This document shows, in pieces, positions 1 to 7,454 of a stretch of 64,000 nucleotides of DNA; the first letter of the stretch is position 1, and each line of letters begins with the position of its first letter. The translations under genes were made by a program, and so were the position numbers. The notes under the pieces were generated by a model. It was not told the origin of the DNA. It searched no databases and saw only the letters and a list, made by a program, of their open reading frames with translations. This stretch comes from Fontibacillus panacisegetis (lineage in GTDB: Bacteria > Bacillota > Bacilli > Paenibacillales > Paenibacillaceae), in NCBI RefSeq assembly GCF_900102215.1, contig NZ_FNBG01000001.1, forward strand, positions 186,001 through 250,000, given 5' to 3'.

Positions 1-1
1 A

Positions 2-1609
2 TCACGGATTCAATTTATGGTGAAACGAGAGTCCTTTCTTTTAAGATTCGCACAACAATTAGCTGAAAAAGGGGATTATCGATACGCCTTTGAATTTCTT
101 CATAGCTTTGAAGAAGATAAACATATAGTTGATCAATTCATCAAATGGCTCAATGAACAATTCGGAGTTAAGCAGTTATCGGCCAATCATAAAGACAAGG
201 ATGTAGTCCATCTTCCAGTGTACCGTACTGTACATACACTAGACCCCGGTAATTTGTACTTCGGGTTCGACTCTCATCTCGTAAGACAGATATTTGATCG
301 ACTAGTGCACTTTGATTCGGAGAAAGGACAAATCGTTCCGATGCTTGCACATTATTGGGAGGGCAACGAGGATGGAACTGAATGGAAGTTCCATTTGCGA
401 AAAGGAATTACTTTTCACCATGGCAAAGTACTAACCTCCGAGGATGTAGTATTTACGTTAAATCGTTTGCGGTGTTCTCAGACGAATCAGTGGATACTTG
501 AAACGATAGAGCTTGTAGAGGCGCTAGATGATCGAACGGTGAAAATAATTTTACATCAGCCCAATTGGCTGCTCCCCTGTCTGTTATGCTCGTCGTGTGT
601 TTCTATCTTACCGAAGGATCTGCTAACGCAGGATGAACCCTCATTTTGGAGTCAGCCTAGCGGGACAGGACCTTTTCGTGTAGCTAAATGGAGCGATAAT
701 AGCATAGAACTGGCTGTGAATGATAGTTATTTTCTTGGAAGAGCTTATCTTGACGGTGTTAAGATTGTTTTTCTTCCCGATAATATCCCTAATAGATCTA
801 AGGTCAAATGGGAAAATTTGATAAATAATGATGCCCGTGTTCCTTCTCAAGCCGGAGGAGATTGGGAATTGATTGAGACTTTAAGTAAAAGCTGCCTACT
901 TATCTCTTGGAATCGCAACAAGACAGGACCACAGCAATCTCTTGCTTTCCGTCAGGCCGTCAACCTGATTATCGATCGTTCCGGGATGATAGATTATTCT
1001 GGTCAGCAGGGCTATCCTGCCAGAAGCTTTCTTCCAAAAGAGGATACATCCTATGGTATACATAGACATGATGTTGAAGCCGCCAAAAAACTACTTCAAG
1101 AATCCGGCTATGACGGTTCTCCCATCAGTCTTCTTACTACCGAAGCCGATTGTATTGATGCACAATGGATTCAGAAGCAATGTGCCTTGATCGGAATTCC
1201 GGTTGAACTTACATACACCGGAAAGAATGCTCTGACCAAAATCGGAGCTGGACAGGAATCCGATGCTGTTCTTATATGTCTTCTATTTGCTGATGACGAG
1301 ATTTGTGAGCTGGAGAGCTTCCTACAGGAAAATAGCATCATTCACCAGCATCTGGAGCCCGGCCTTCACAATTGGATAAATAGCATAGTCAAAGAAATAT
1401 ACGCTACTAAGTCAGAAGAAAAGCGACGTGTATTACTGCAGCAAATCGAATATCGTCTGCATGATGAAGCCCAGCTCTTATTTTTACTGCATCGCAAAAT
1501 GAACACCTACGTGCATCCTTCTATTCGCGGGCTGGTCATCAACAATTTAGGTTGGATGGATTTCAAAGATATTTGGCTGATTTCAAGCTTGACTGCAAAA
1601 AAAGCATAA
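2..1609 (+). CDS. SgrR-type regulator: HTH fused to an SBP_bac_5 solute-binding domain (5' partial)
   Basis: The reading frame is open to the left edge of the window, so the N-terminus, which should hold most of a winged-helix DNA-binding domain, is missing. The first ~50 visible residues look like the end of that domain and its linker. The rest (~480 residues) matches family 5 oligopeptide/sugar-type solute-binding proteins: the DTLDP-like motif near the start, then the W-x-F-x-L-R-K-G-I-x-F-H-H-G-K signature about residue 125. There is no signal peptide or lipobox, as expected for the cytoplasmic SgrR family, in which the binding domain senses a ligand for the HTH. The target genes cannot be deduced here. 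Its TAA stop (1607-1609) overlaps the first bases of the MITE-like element that follows. Confidence 0.8.
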   Translation, partial: SRIQFMVKRESFLLRFAQQLAEKGDYRYAFEFLHSFEEDKHIVDQFIKWLNEQFGVKQLSANHKDKDVVHLPVYRTVHTLDPGNLYFGFDSHLVRQIFDRLVHFDSEKGQIVPMLAHYWEGNEDGTEWKFHLRKGITFHHGKVLTSEDVVFTLNRLRCSQTNQWILETIELVEALDDRTVKIILHQPNWLLPCLLCSSCVSILPKDLLTQDEPSFWSQPSGTGPFRVAKWSDNSIELAVNDSYFLGRAYLDGVKIVFLPDNIPNRSKVKWENLINNDARVPSQAGGDWELIETLSKSCLLISWNRNKTGPQQSLAFRQAVNLIIDRSGMIDYSGQQGYPARSFLPKEDTSYGIHRHDVEAAKKLLQESGYDGSPISLLTTEADCIDAQWIQKQCALIGIPVELTYTGKNALTKIGAGQESDAVLICLLFADDEICELESFLQENSIIHQHLEPGLHNWINSIVKEIYATKSEEKRRVLLQQIEYRLHDEAQLLFLLHRKMNTYVHPSIRGLVINNLGWMDFKDIWLISSLTAKKA

Positions 1610-2012
1610 GAGGCTGTTCCAAAAGTAGGGTTAGTGTCAAAATAGAAATAGCGGTGCAAGGAAGATGATCCTTGCACCGCTTGATCCTGCCACACATTCT
1701 ATGACCGTATCTCATATGTAATAGTGTCATCATGCGGAATTCCTGAAATTCCTGCAAATGTGCAGGCTTTGTTTATGTAAAGCCTCTAAATGCCCTGAAT
1801 TGCTGCAAATGTGCAGGCTTTCTCTAAGGATTCTCTTCAAACTAGTCTATTCTGAACCATATTCCTGCATTTTTGCAGGCTTTTGTTCATCCTTTCATGG
1901 CTACTATAAAAAAACTGTATTTTTGCATCCTTTTCCTGATATCTTGCCTTTACACTGCTAAACAAGAAGCGTCCCTCAAAGTTATCTTAGATAACTTTGG
2001 GGACAGCCTCTT
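1608..2012 (+). mobile_element. MITE-like non-autonomous element, copy A, carrying a four-palindrome array
   Basis: A 405-bp segment with no credible gene. It begins AAGAGGCTGTTCCAAAAGT, and the reverse complement of its right end begins AAGAGGCTGTCCCCAAAGT (17 of 19 identical), giving terminal inverted repeats. Inside are a strong hairpin with 12-bp arms (AGCGGTGCAAGG / CCTTGCACCGCT, 1649-1680), four TGCA-N4-TGCA palindromes at 1753, 1804, 1866 and 1916, and a right-end hairpin with 10-bp arms (AAAGTTATCT / AGATAACTTT). A second, roughly 90% identical copy lies in opposite orientation at 22074-22465. Two copies with matching ends and no transposase suggest a mobile, non-autonomous element. 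I do not assign a transposon family. The left end abuts the stop codon of the upstream gene, so the hairpins may also end its transcript. Confidence 0.75.
1753..1927. repeat. Four-palindrome array A (TGCA-N4-TGCA, spacing 51-62-50)
   Basis: Palindrome cores start at 1753 (TGCA-AATG-TGCA), 1804 (TGCA-AATG-TGCA), 1866 (TGCA-TTTT-TGCA) and 1916 (TGTA-TTTT-TGCA). The first and third extend to CCTGCA/TGCAGG arms. Units 1-3 are followed by GGCTTT. Centre distances are 51, 62 and 50 bp. The same spacing recurs at 40271-40445 and, in inverted orientation, at 22153-22328. Confidence 0.85.
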
Positions 2013-2023
2013 ATATTCAAGGG

Positions 2024-2620
2024 TTATTTAAACACTTTCAAACGGCTGTCGATTGGAGCGTATTCTTTTTCGCCTGGAGCAGCTACTGGCTTACCAAACG
2101 GCATTTGAGCAATCAGCTTCCAAGATGCAGGGATGCTCCATTCAGCAGTTACTTTTTCATCGATTAATGGGTTATAGTGTTGAAGAGTAGCGCCTAGTCC
2201 GGCTTCAGACAGTGCAGTCCAAACTACCAATTGCAGCATACCGTTGGATTGATTCGACCAAACTGGGAAATTGTCGGCATACAAGGCGAACTGTTTTTGA
2301 AGTCCTTCAACTACGGATTGATCCTCAAAGAACAATACAGTTCCGTGACCGCTTTTGAAACTATCCATTTTTTGTTCTGTTGAACCAAAGTTTTCAGCAG
2401 GGATTTGGCCGCGAAGAATTTCTTTAGTAATATCCCACAGTTTATCATGTTGTTCATTGAACAATACAACGACACGTGCGCTTTGAGAGTTAAATGATGA
2501 TGGAGTATGAAGAACTGCTTCTTTTACGATTTCTTCAATTTTATCATCCGAAATAACGGATTCTTTGCTAATTCCGTAAACACTGCGTCTTTTTTTAAGC
2601 ACATTCAAAAATTCACTCAT
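2024..2620 (-). CDS. Nitroreductase family protein (CinD/Hbn1/Frm2-like)
   Basis: A 198-residue FMN-dependent oxidoreductase of the nitroreductase fold. The N-terminal R-R-S-V motif (about residues 11-14) and the T-P-S-S-F-N-S-Q-S stretch (about 39-47) are the usual FMN-contact elements. The W-T-A-L-S-E-A-G-L-G-A-T-L-Q-H-Y segment (about 134-149) is typical of the subgroup containing yeast Frm2/Hbn1 and lactococcal CinD, which reduce nitroaromatics or quinones and are linked to redox or metal stress. That role is inferred from the family. It is full length, and the ATG start follows a purine-rich stretch. It is divergent from namA, another flavin reductase, and convergent with the SgrR-like gene across MITE copy A. 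Confidence 0.85.
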   Translation of the reverse strand: MSEFLNVLKKRRSVYGISKESVISDDKIEEIVKEAVLHTPSSFNSQSARVVVLFNEQHDKLWDITKEILRGQIPAENFGSTEQKMDSFKSGHGTVLFFEDQSVVEGLQKQFALYADNFPVWSNQSNGMLQLVVWTALSEAGLGATLQHYNPLIDEKVTAEWSIPASWKLIAQMPFGKPVAAPGEKEYAPIDSRLKVFK

Positions 2621-2991
2621 TACTCTTATCCCCTATCCTTTTTTTGTTTGCAGTATATTATGAGGTACTGTCAAAAAACTTATTCCAATCAACTCTTACA
2701 ATTGATCATCAACTTACATAATTATAGTAACTTAGCTCAAATATAAAATCAAGTGTAAATATTAAAATTACACAAACTTTATTTTTGTAAGCTTATATTT
2801 TGACAAAGCATTTAACCGAACAGCTTCACGCACTTCCCACCGCTCCGATTCCAGTTCAGTTGGCATATGCCTTACCCATCGGAATAGATTCTTTATGTAA
2901 GGTTGTATCCTTTTATCGTATAGACTAAGATAATCAGCAGAAGCTATTTTTGTTAACATATAAAAAAATATACATTTGGAGGAGTGTTACC
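2621..2991. other. Intergenic region between divergent nitroreductase and namA
   Basis: This AT-rich 371-bp stretch must hold the promoters of two divergently transcribed flavin oxidoreductases. An uninterrupted 63-codon minus-strand frame (2768-2959) has plausible composition, but it has no ribosome site and no family I recognise. I see no clear operator or riboswitch. Confidence 0.4.
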
Positions 2992-4002
2992 ATGAGCAGC
3001 AAGCTGTTTTCCCCTTATACAATCAAGAATATTACGCTAAAAAACCGGATTGTCATGTCTCCGATGTGCATGTATTCTTCACTTCATAAAGACGGCAAGG
3101 TTACCGATTGGCATATCACTCACTACGCTACGAGAGCTGTTGGAGGGGTCGGCCTTATTATGCTGGAGGCAACTGCCGTGGCGCCCGAAGGCAGAATATC
3201 CTATGAAGATTTGGGAATTTGGAGCGAAGAGCATGTTGAAGGCTTAAGCGAGCTCGTTCGCCAGATCCATGCTAATGACGCCAAAGCCGCTATCCAGCTC
3301 GGTCATGCAGGACGTAAAGCAGTATTGGATGAGCCAGCGCTCTCCCCATCGGCTATTCCTTTTCCTGAAATGAAAATGCCAGTTGAAGCGACTAAGGAAG
3401 ATATAAACAACGTGATTGCTTCTTTCCGCGAAGGTGCTCGTCGTGCCAAAGAAGCAGGATTTGACGTTATTGAGATTCACGGTGCTCATGGTTATCTCAT
3501 CAGCGAATTTCTCTCACCACTCGTAAATCACCGAGAGGATGAATATGGTGGTACTGCGGAAAAACGTTACCGTCTCCTTGAAGAAATTATTGAAGCTGTA
3601 AAAACCGTATGGGATGGCCCCCTCTTCGTTCGTGTTTCTGCAAATGAATATGGAGACAATGGAAATTCTCTGGAGCAATTTATCGATTATTCCCGCAAAA
3701 TGAAAGAACAAGGAGTTGATTTGATCGACTGCAGCTCCGGCGGTGTTGTTCCAGCAAATATTGAAATATTCCCCGGATATCAAGTAAACCTTGCAGACCA
3801 AATTCGAAAACAGGCTGGTATTGCTACAGGGGCCGTTGGCCTCATTACTTCTGCCGTTCAAGCTGAGGAAATTCTGGGTAATGAACGGGCTGATCTCATT
3901 TTTCTTGGACGTGAGCTTTTGCGCAACCCTTACTGGGCATTTAGCGCAGCCAAAGAGCTCCGCACAGAGATTGAGCGTCCTAGACAATACTTTAGATCGT
4001 AA
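2992..4002 (+). CDS. namA: NADPH dehydrogenase NamA (YqjM, old yellow enzyme)
   Basis: A 336-residue FMN-binding TIM barrel of the old yellow enzyme class, which reduces activated C=C bonds such as alpha,beta-unsaturated aldehydes and ketones with NADPH. Numbering from the chosen ATG puts Cys26 and Tyr28 in S-P-M-C-M-Y, exactly where Bacillus YqjM has its redox-tuning Cys and active-site Tyr. The E-I-H-G-A-H-G-Y-L motif supplies the paired substrate-binding histidines near 164/167. The S-P-L-V-N-x-R-x-D-x-Y-G-G motif follows. The start at 2992 has a GGAGG site 9 bases upstream; an in-frame upstream TTG at 2950 has none. Divergent from the nitroreductase, which hints at a shared detoxification role. 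Confidence 0.95.
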   Translation: MSSKLFSPYTIKNITLKNRIVMSPMCMYSSLHKDGKVTDWHITHYATRAVGGVGLIMLEATAVAPEGRISYEDLGIWSEEHVEGLSELVRQIHANDAKAAIQLGHAGRKAVLDEPALSPSAIPFPEMKMPVEATKEDINNVIASFREGARRAKEAGFDVIEIHGAHGYLISEFLSPLVNHREDEYGGTAEKRYRLLEEIIEAVKTVWDGPLFVRVSANEYGDNGNSLEQFIDYSRKMKEQGVDLIDCSSGGVVPANIEIFPGYQVNLADQIRKQAGIATGAVGLITSAVQAEEILGNERADLIFLGRELLRNPYWAFSAAKELRTEIERPRQYFRS

Positions 4003-4062
4003 CCTGTACTGCTGCTCTATCGACTTGTTACGAATGTAATGTAGTAAAGGAGTTAATTGCTT

Positions 4063-4752
4063 ATGAATGCTGACCTGTCAGCAAAATCACGAATTTTAAT
4101 TATGACTGCAGTAGAGGCTGAACGAGAAGCTGTTCTCCGTGGGCTTCAGGGGGCTGTTTCCTTTGACGTTTGTCTCGCAGGTGTCGGGCCTGTGTCAGCA
4201 GCAGCCTCCACTGCTTCCTTGTTAGCTAAAACTCGATATGACCTAGTCATTAGCGCAGGGATTGGAGGTGGATTTCAGGAACGTGCAAAAATAGGGTCCA
4301 TCGTCATCGCAAGCAGCATTATTGCTGCTGATCTTGGTGCTGAAGCGCCTGATCATCCTGAAAGCTTCTCCAGCGTGGACGAGCTCGGCTTTGGTTCATC
4401 CATCGTGCCCGTTCAGCATAAACTATCATCATGCTTAGTGGAACGGATATCTGGTATGGAAGCTTTGGTATGCTACGGTCCGGTTATAACGCTCTCCACA
4501 GTGACCGGAACTGCCGAAACCGCTAGCAAGCTGGCCCGGCGTTTTCCGGGTGTTGCAGCTGAAGCTATGGAAGGTTATGGCGTTGCACTCGCTGCCCATC
4601 AGCTTGACATACCTGTAGTGGAAATTCGTGCAATATCAAATTACGTTGGCCCGCGCCAGCGAGAGTTATGGAAGATTGGCGATGCCCTGAAATCGCTGGA
4701 GCTCGCCTGTTCCAAATTACCTGAACTGTTCCTGGAGGTTACATCATCATGA
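4063..4752 (+). CDS. mqnB: Futalosine hydrolase MqnB
   Basis: About 229 residues of the purine-nucleoside-phosphorylase/MTA-nucleosidase fold. It hydrolyses futalosine to hypoxanthine and dehypoxanthine futalosine in the alternative (futalosine) menaquinone pathway. Supporting motifs are M-T-A-V-E-A-E-R-E-A near the N-terminus, A-G-V-G-P-V-S-A-A, S-A-G-I-G-G-G-F, and the M-E-G-Y-G-V-A nucleoside-binding segment near residue 170, followed by I-R-A-I-S-N-Y-V-G. An AAAGGAG site at 4046-4052 fits the ATG at 4063 better than the TTG at 4057, which would be too close. It overlaps mqnD by four bases (ATGA), so the pair is translationally coupled. The other pathway genes (mqnA, mqnC, mqnE) are not in this window. 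Confidence 0.9.
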   Translation: MNADLSAKSRILIMTAVEAEREAVLRGLQGAVSFDVCLAGVGPVSAAASTASLLAKTRYDLVISAGIGGGFQERAKIGSIVIASSIIAADLGAEAPDHPESFSSVDELGFGSSIVPVQHKLSSCLVERISGMEALVCYGPVITLSTVTGTAETASKLARRFPGVAAEAMEGYGVALAAHQLDIPVVEIRAISNYVGPRQRELWKIGDALKSLELACSKLPELFLEVTSS

Positions 4753-5579
4753 ATATCGCATTTTCGCCTTGTCCTAATGATACGTTTGTTTTTCATGCCC
4801 TAGTACATGGATTAATACCAGGAGCACCGTCTCTTGATGTCACTTACGCAGATATTGACATTACAAATCATCTTGCAGCCTCCGGCAATGGCCCTGATGT
4901 ACTTAAAATTTCCTACGCTGCTCTTCCGTGGGTGCTTGAGGAATACGCCTTGCTTCCATGCGGCGGAGCCCTTGGTCATGGCTGCGGACCGCTCGTATTA
5001 TCTGCTGGTGAGCAGTACGATGCAGCTTCGCTTACTGGAAAACGTATTGCTGTTCCAAGTGAACGTTCTACCGCATACCTTCTCTTTAGATTATGGGCAA
5101 GCCAAAACGTACCGGGCGGTATCGGTGAAACGATCGTCATGCCATTTGACGAGATCATGCCAGCGGTGGAGAACGGCGCTATCGATGCCGGATTGGTTAT
5201 CCATGAAGCCCGATTTACATATTCATCGTACGGCTTGCACTTAGTAGCTGATCTCGGCAGCTGGTGGGAACAGGATACCGGACTTCCAATCCCGCTTGGC
5301 GCCATCGTTGCCCGTCGATCACTTGATCTTGAAGCAATCACAGGCTGGATTCGGGGGTCCTTAAAATACGCCTGGGCGCATCCAGAGGAATCAACAGAAT
5401 ATGTCATGAGCCATGCTCAAGAAATGTCACCCGATGTGACCCAGGCGCACATTAACTTGTACGTGAATGAGTATACAGAAAATCTGGGTGCTGACGGATA
5501 CGGCGCCATTTCCGCACTTCTAAATCGAGCTGCCGCGGAAGGACTTGTGCCTCAGATTGATCCAGCACTACTTAAATAG
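4749..5579 (+). CDS. mqnD: 1,4-dihydroxy-6-naphthoate synthase MqnD
   Basis: A 276-residue protein of the periplasmic-binding-protein-like fold used by MqnA and MqnD. It converts cyclic dehypoxanthine futalosine to 1,4-dihydroxy-6-naphthoate. The N-terminal F-S-P-C-P-N-D-T-F-V-F-H motif is diagnostic of MqnD, as are G-C-G-P-L-V-L, the V-P-S-E-R-S-T-A-Y-L-L-F-R-L stretch and the catalytic-region H-E-A-R-F-T-Y. Length is normal. It overlaps mqnB by four bases. The cell therefore probably makes menaquinone by the futalosine route, with the remaining genes elsewhere. It is followed by a 255-bp convergent intergenic region containing the GGAA palindrome array. Confidence 0.93.
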   Translation: MNIAFSPCPNDTFVFHALVHGLIPGAPSLDVTYADIDITNHLAASGNGPDVLKISYAALPWVLEEYALLPCGGALGHGCGPLVLSAGEQYDAASLTGKRIAVPSERSTAYLLFRLWASQNVPGGIGETIVMPFDEIMPAVENGAIDAGLVIHEARFTYSSYGLHLVADLGSWWEQDTGLPIPLGAIVARRSLDLEAITGWIRGSLKYAWAHPEESTEYVMSHAQEMSPDVTQAHINLYVNEYTENLGADGYGAISALLNRAAAEGLVPQIDPALLK

Positions 5580-5593
5580 GAATGTGGATTATT

Positions 5594-5787
5594 GAGGAAA
5601 AAACTTCCTTTATCCCCTGATAATGAGCTTGTTTTATAAAAATAAGGGAAGTTTCTTCTGCTATAAAAGAGCCAACTGGAGTTTTCAGGACATTTTGAAT
5701 AGTTTAGGAAGCAATAGGGGAATAAATTTCCTCTATTTTCCTAAATGAATCTTATTTTTACCAGATAAGGGAACTATTTTCCCCTAT
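5594..5787. repeat. Four-palindrome array D (GGAA-N5-TTCC, spacing 51-72-51)
   Basis: Cores start at 5596 (GGAA-AAAAC-TTCC), 5647 (GGAA-GTTTC-TTCT), 5719 (GGAA-TAAAT-TTCC) and 5770 (GGAA-CTATT-TTCC), giving spacings of 51, 72 and 51 bp. Most extend to AGGGAA/TTCCCT-type arms. Unit 3 sits inside a larger inverted repeat (5703-5745) whose outer arms are TTTAGGAA and TTCCTAAA. The array lies between the convergent ends of mqnD and the radical SAM gene. The layout matches the TGCA arrays, but the palindrome sequence differs. Confidence 0.75.
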
Positions 5788-5834
5788 CACTGCTGAACTT
5801 GCTTTGGGTGTCCCACGATCTATACAAAAATAAT

Positions 5835-6719
5835 TTATTCAACGCCACCAAACCGTTTTCGGTATCCGCATTTCCGGCACATCTCCTCCACGGCTATTCT
5901 GCGGGAAAATCCATCGTACAACTGATTGGCTCTCTCACCTTCAACAATTTCAGAGAACGGCGTATCGTAGACATTTCCGAGATTGATTACACCCTCTCCA
6001 TCCAGGCAGCATGGGATAACAGTTCCGTCTACAAGAATACCTGCCTGATTACGAAGCGCATGGCAAAATCCGCGTCCATCATCTTCTGGTGCACTTAGAC
6101 TTGGCCACTCAAATTCATGATCCTGATTCAAATAAATCCGCTCTGCCAGCTTAAAGCCGCTACCGGGAACAACCTTTTCCTCAATGCGAAAATCAAGTCC
6201 AAATTCTTGTTCAATCATTTCAAGTGTAGCGCGATTGCGGCTTCGCTCAAGATTCGTCTCATTATCCTTCGTCAGGTTCCATAATCGAAATGATACAATC
6301 AGGTTTGATGATGCTACCGCCTCTCTCACAAAAGAAAGTATCGAACCAATGTAGCCCTCCCGATCGGTAGATCCTTCATGACCATCAAAGCTATGCAAAG
6401 AGAAATTCATTTGTCGCAGCGCTGGCTTCCCCAAAAGCTTGGGACCCGCCTTACGAATGAGCGTTCCATTTGTCGTAATATTTACTTTAAAGCCTTTTTC
6501 ATGACTGATGTCCAGCAGTTGATCGATTTTCGGATGAAGCAACGGCTCACCTTTTACATGAAAATAAATGTAGTCCGTATGCGGCTTAATATCGTCCAAT
6601 ATTTTGATAAAGTCCTCAACCTTGATAAACTGCGATTTCCGGTGTGTTGGCGGACAAAAGCTGCAAGCCAAATTGCATATACTCGTTGTTTCAATATAAA
6701 ATTTCTTGAACTTTTTCAT
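5835..6719 (-). CDS. Radical SAM/SPASM-type protein
   Basis: A 294-residue radical SAM enzyme. The [4Fe-4S]/SAM motif is C15-x3-C19-x2-C22 (C-N-L-A-C-S-F-C), followed by a G-E-P-L-L-H-P motif near residue 57 that usually contacts SAM. The C-terminal ~60 residues contain G-T-V-I-P-C-C-L-D, G-N-V and a final C-x2-C (C-R-K-C-G-Y) followed by R-K-R-F, the shortened SPASM/twitch layout that holds an auxiliary cluster. The substrate cannot be read from the sequence; relatives include peptide- and tRNA-modifying enzymes and YfkA-like proteins of unknown role. No small precursor peptide gene is obvious next to it. The ATG start has only a weak ribosome site. It is convergent with mqnD. Confidence 0.8.
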   Translation of the reverse strand: MKKFKKFYIETTSICNLACSFCPPTHRKSQFIKVEDFIKILDDIKPHTDYIYFHVKGEPLLHPKIDQLLDISHEKGFKVNITTNGTLIRKAGPKLLGKPALRQMNFSLHSFDGHEGSTDREGYIGSILSFVREAVASSNLIVSFRLWNLTKDNETNLERSRNRATLEMIEQEFGLDFRIEEKVVPGSGFKLAERIYLNQDHEFEWPSLSAPEDDGRGFCHALRNQAGILVDGTVIPCCLDGEGVINLGNVYDTPFSEIVEGERANQLYDGFSRRIAVEEMCRKCGYRKRFGGVE

Positions 6720-6819
6720 CTTGTGCCTGCCTACTTCTCTTATAATTAATTCATATCATTAACTAATTCGCATACTTTTAATTAATGCCATTAAATACAT
6801 CGCATATAACCCCGTAACA

Positions 6820-7311
6820 TTAGATTGTTGGAGTGTTTGTAGGCTCTGCATAACCTTCTTGATACTTAGCATCAATCATAGTACGAATATCCTTTGACGA
6901 CTTCCCATCTCGTGACAAAGTGATGGATTCAACCGCGATCTCCATACACACATTACACTTCGTACCATGATCATCCCATACAATTGCCCCATCTTCTTGA
7001 ACTTCCTTAATAAAGCAATCTTTACTGCTTCGATGTCCTGCCGATTCTCCACAACCACAGTAACATGGAATATCTTCAAGAAGATCGCTGTATTGGGCCA
7101 CTGCTTTATAAATAAGGGCTACATTCTCATTTTGTGATTTCAGAAATTCCGGCATAACTGCGGCTCCTGCCGTCATCTCCTGAATATCGCCACTTTCGGT
7201 TAAATGAGGATAATGAAGCTCCGTAGCCGCCTCATTTGCACCTCCACCACAACCACTTAGTACTGCTACAAGAACGACAGATAATACGGTACTGGCAAGA
7301 CTCTTTTTCAA
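6820..7311 (-). CDS. PCYCGC-motif lipoprotein (function unknown)
   Basis: A predicted lipoprotein of ~163 residues. I place the start at a TTG at 7311 because AGGAGG lies 6-7 bases upstream; this gives a short basic n-region (K-K-S), a hydrophobic stretch and the lipobox L-S-G-C with Cys21. A longer ORF begins at 7347 but would put extra charged residues before the signal. The mature part has the signature P-C-Y-C-G-C-G, then a second Cys (K-D-C-F) and a C-x2-C (C-N-V-C), consistent with the PCYCGC domain family. The Cys-rich motif suggests metal or cofactor binding, but the family function is not established. It stands alone between the radical SAM and CLC genes. Confidence 0.8.
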   Translation of the reverse strand: MKKSLASTVLSVVLVAVLSGCGGGANEAATELHYPHLTESGDIQEMTAGAAVMPEFLKSQNENVALIYKAVAQYSDLLEDIPCYCGCGESAGHRSSKDCFIKEVQEDGAIVWDDHGTKCNVCMEIAVESITLSRDGKSSKDIRTMIDAKYQEGYAEPTNTPTI

Positions 7312-7454
7312 AAAAATCCTCCTGTCACTAAGCATCGCTAATATCAAGCTTCATCACTTCTATACCTATCAATCTATTCTAACGTAAAATGACGCTTGAC
7401 CCAACAAAATCCTTCAAATTTCAAATTTTCAAAAATACGAAGTCTGCCACGTTG

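Noticed and set aside
1753-1927. CRISPR-like regular spacing of repeats
   Set aside because: Units are short palindromes of about 12-16 bp, the linkers are not unique spacers between long identical repeats, and the pattern stops at four units.
1608-2012. Assignment of the MITE-like element to a named IS family
   Set aside because: The ends recall those of several IS families, but no transposase or confirmed target duplication is present, so naming a family would be guesswork.
2768-2959. 63-codon minus-strand frame between nitroreductase and namA
   Set aside because: Composition is plausible, but there is no ribosome site, the start lies in the namA leader, and no family is recognisable. It is mentioned only in the intergenic entry.
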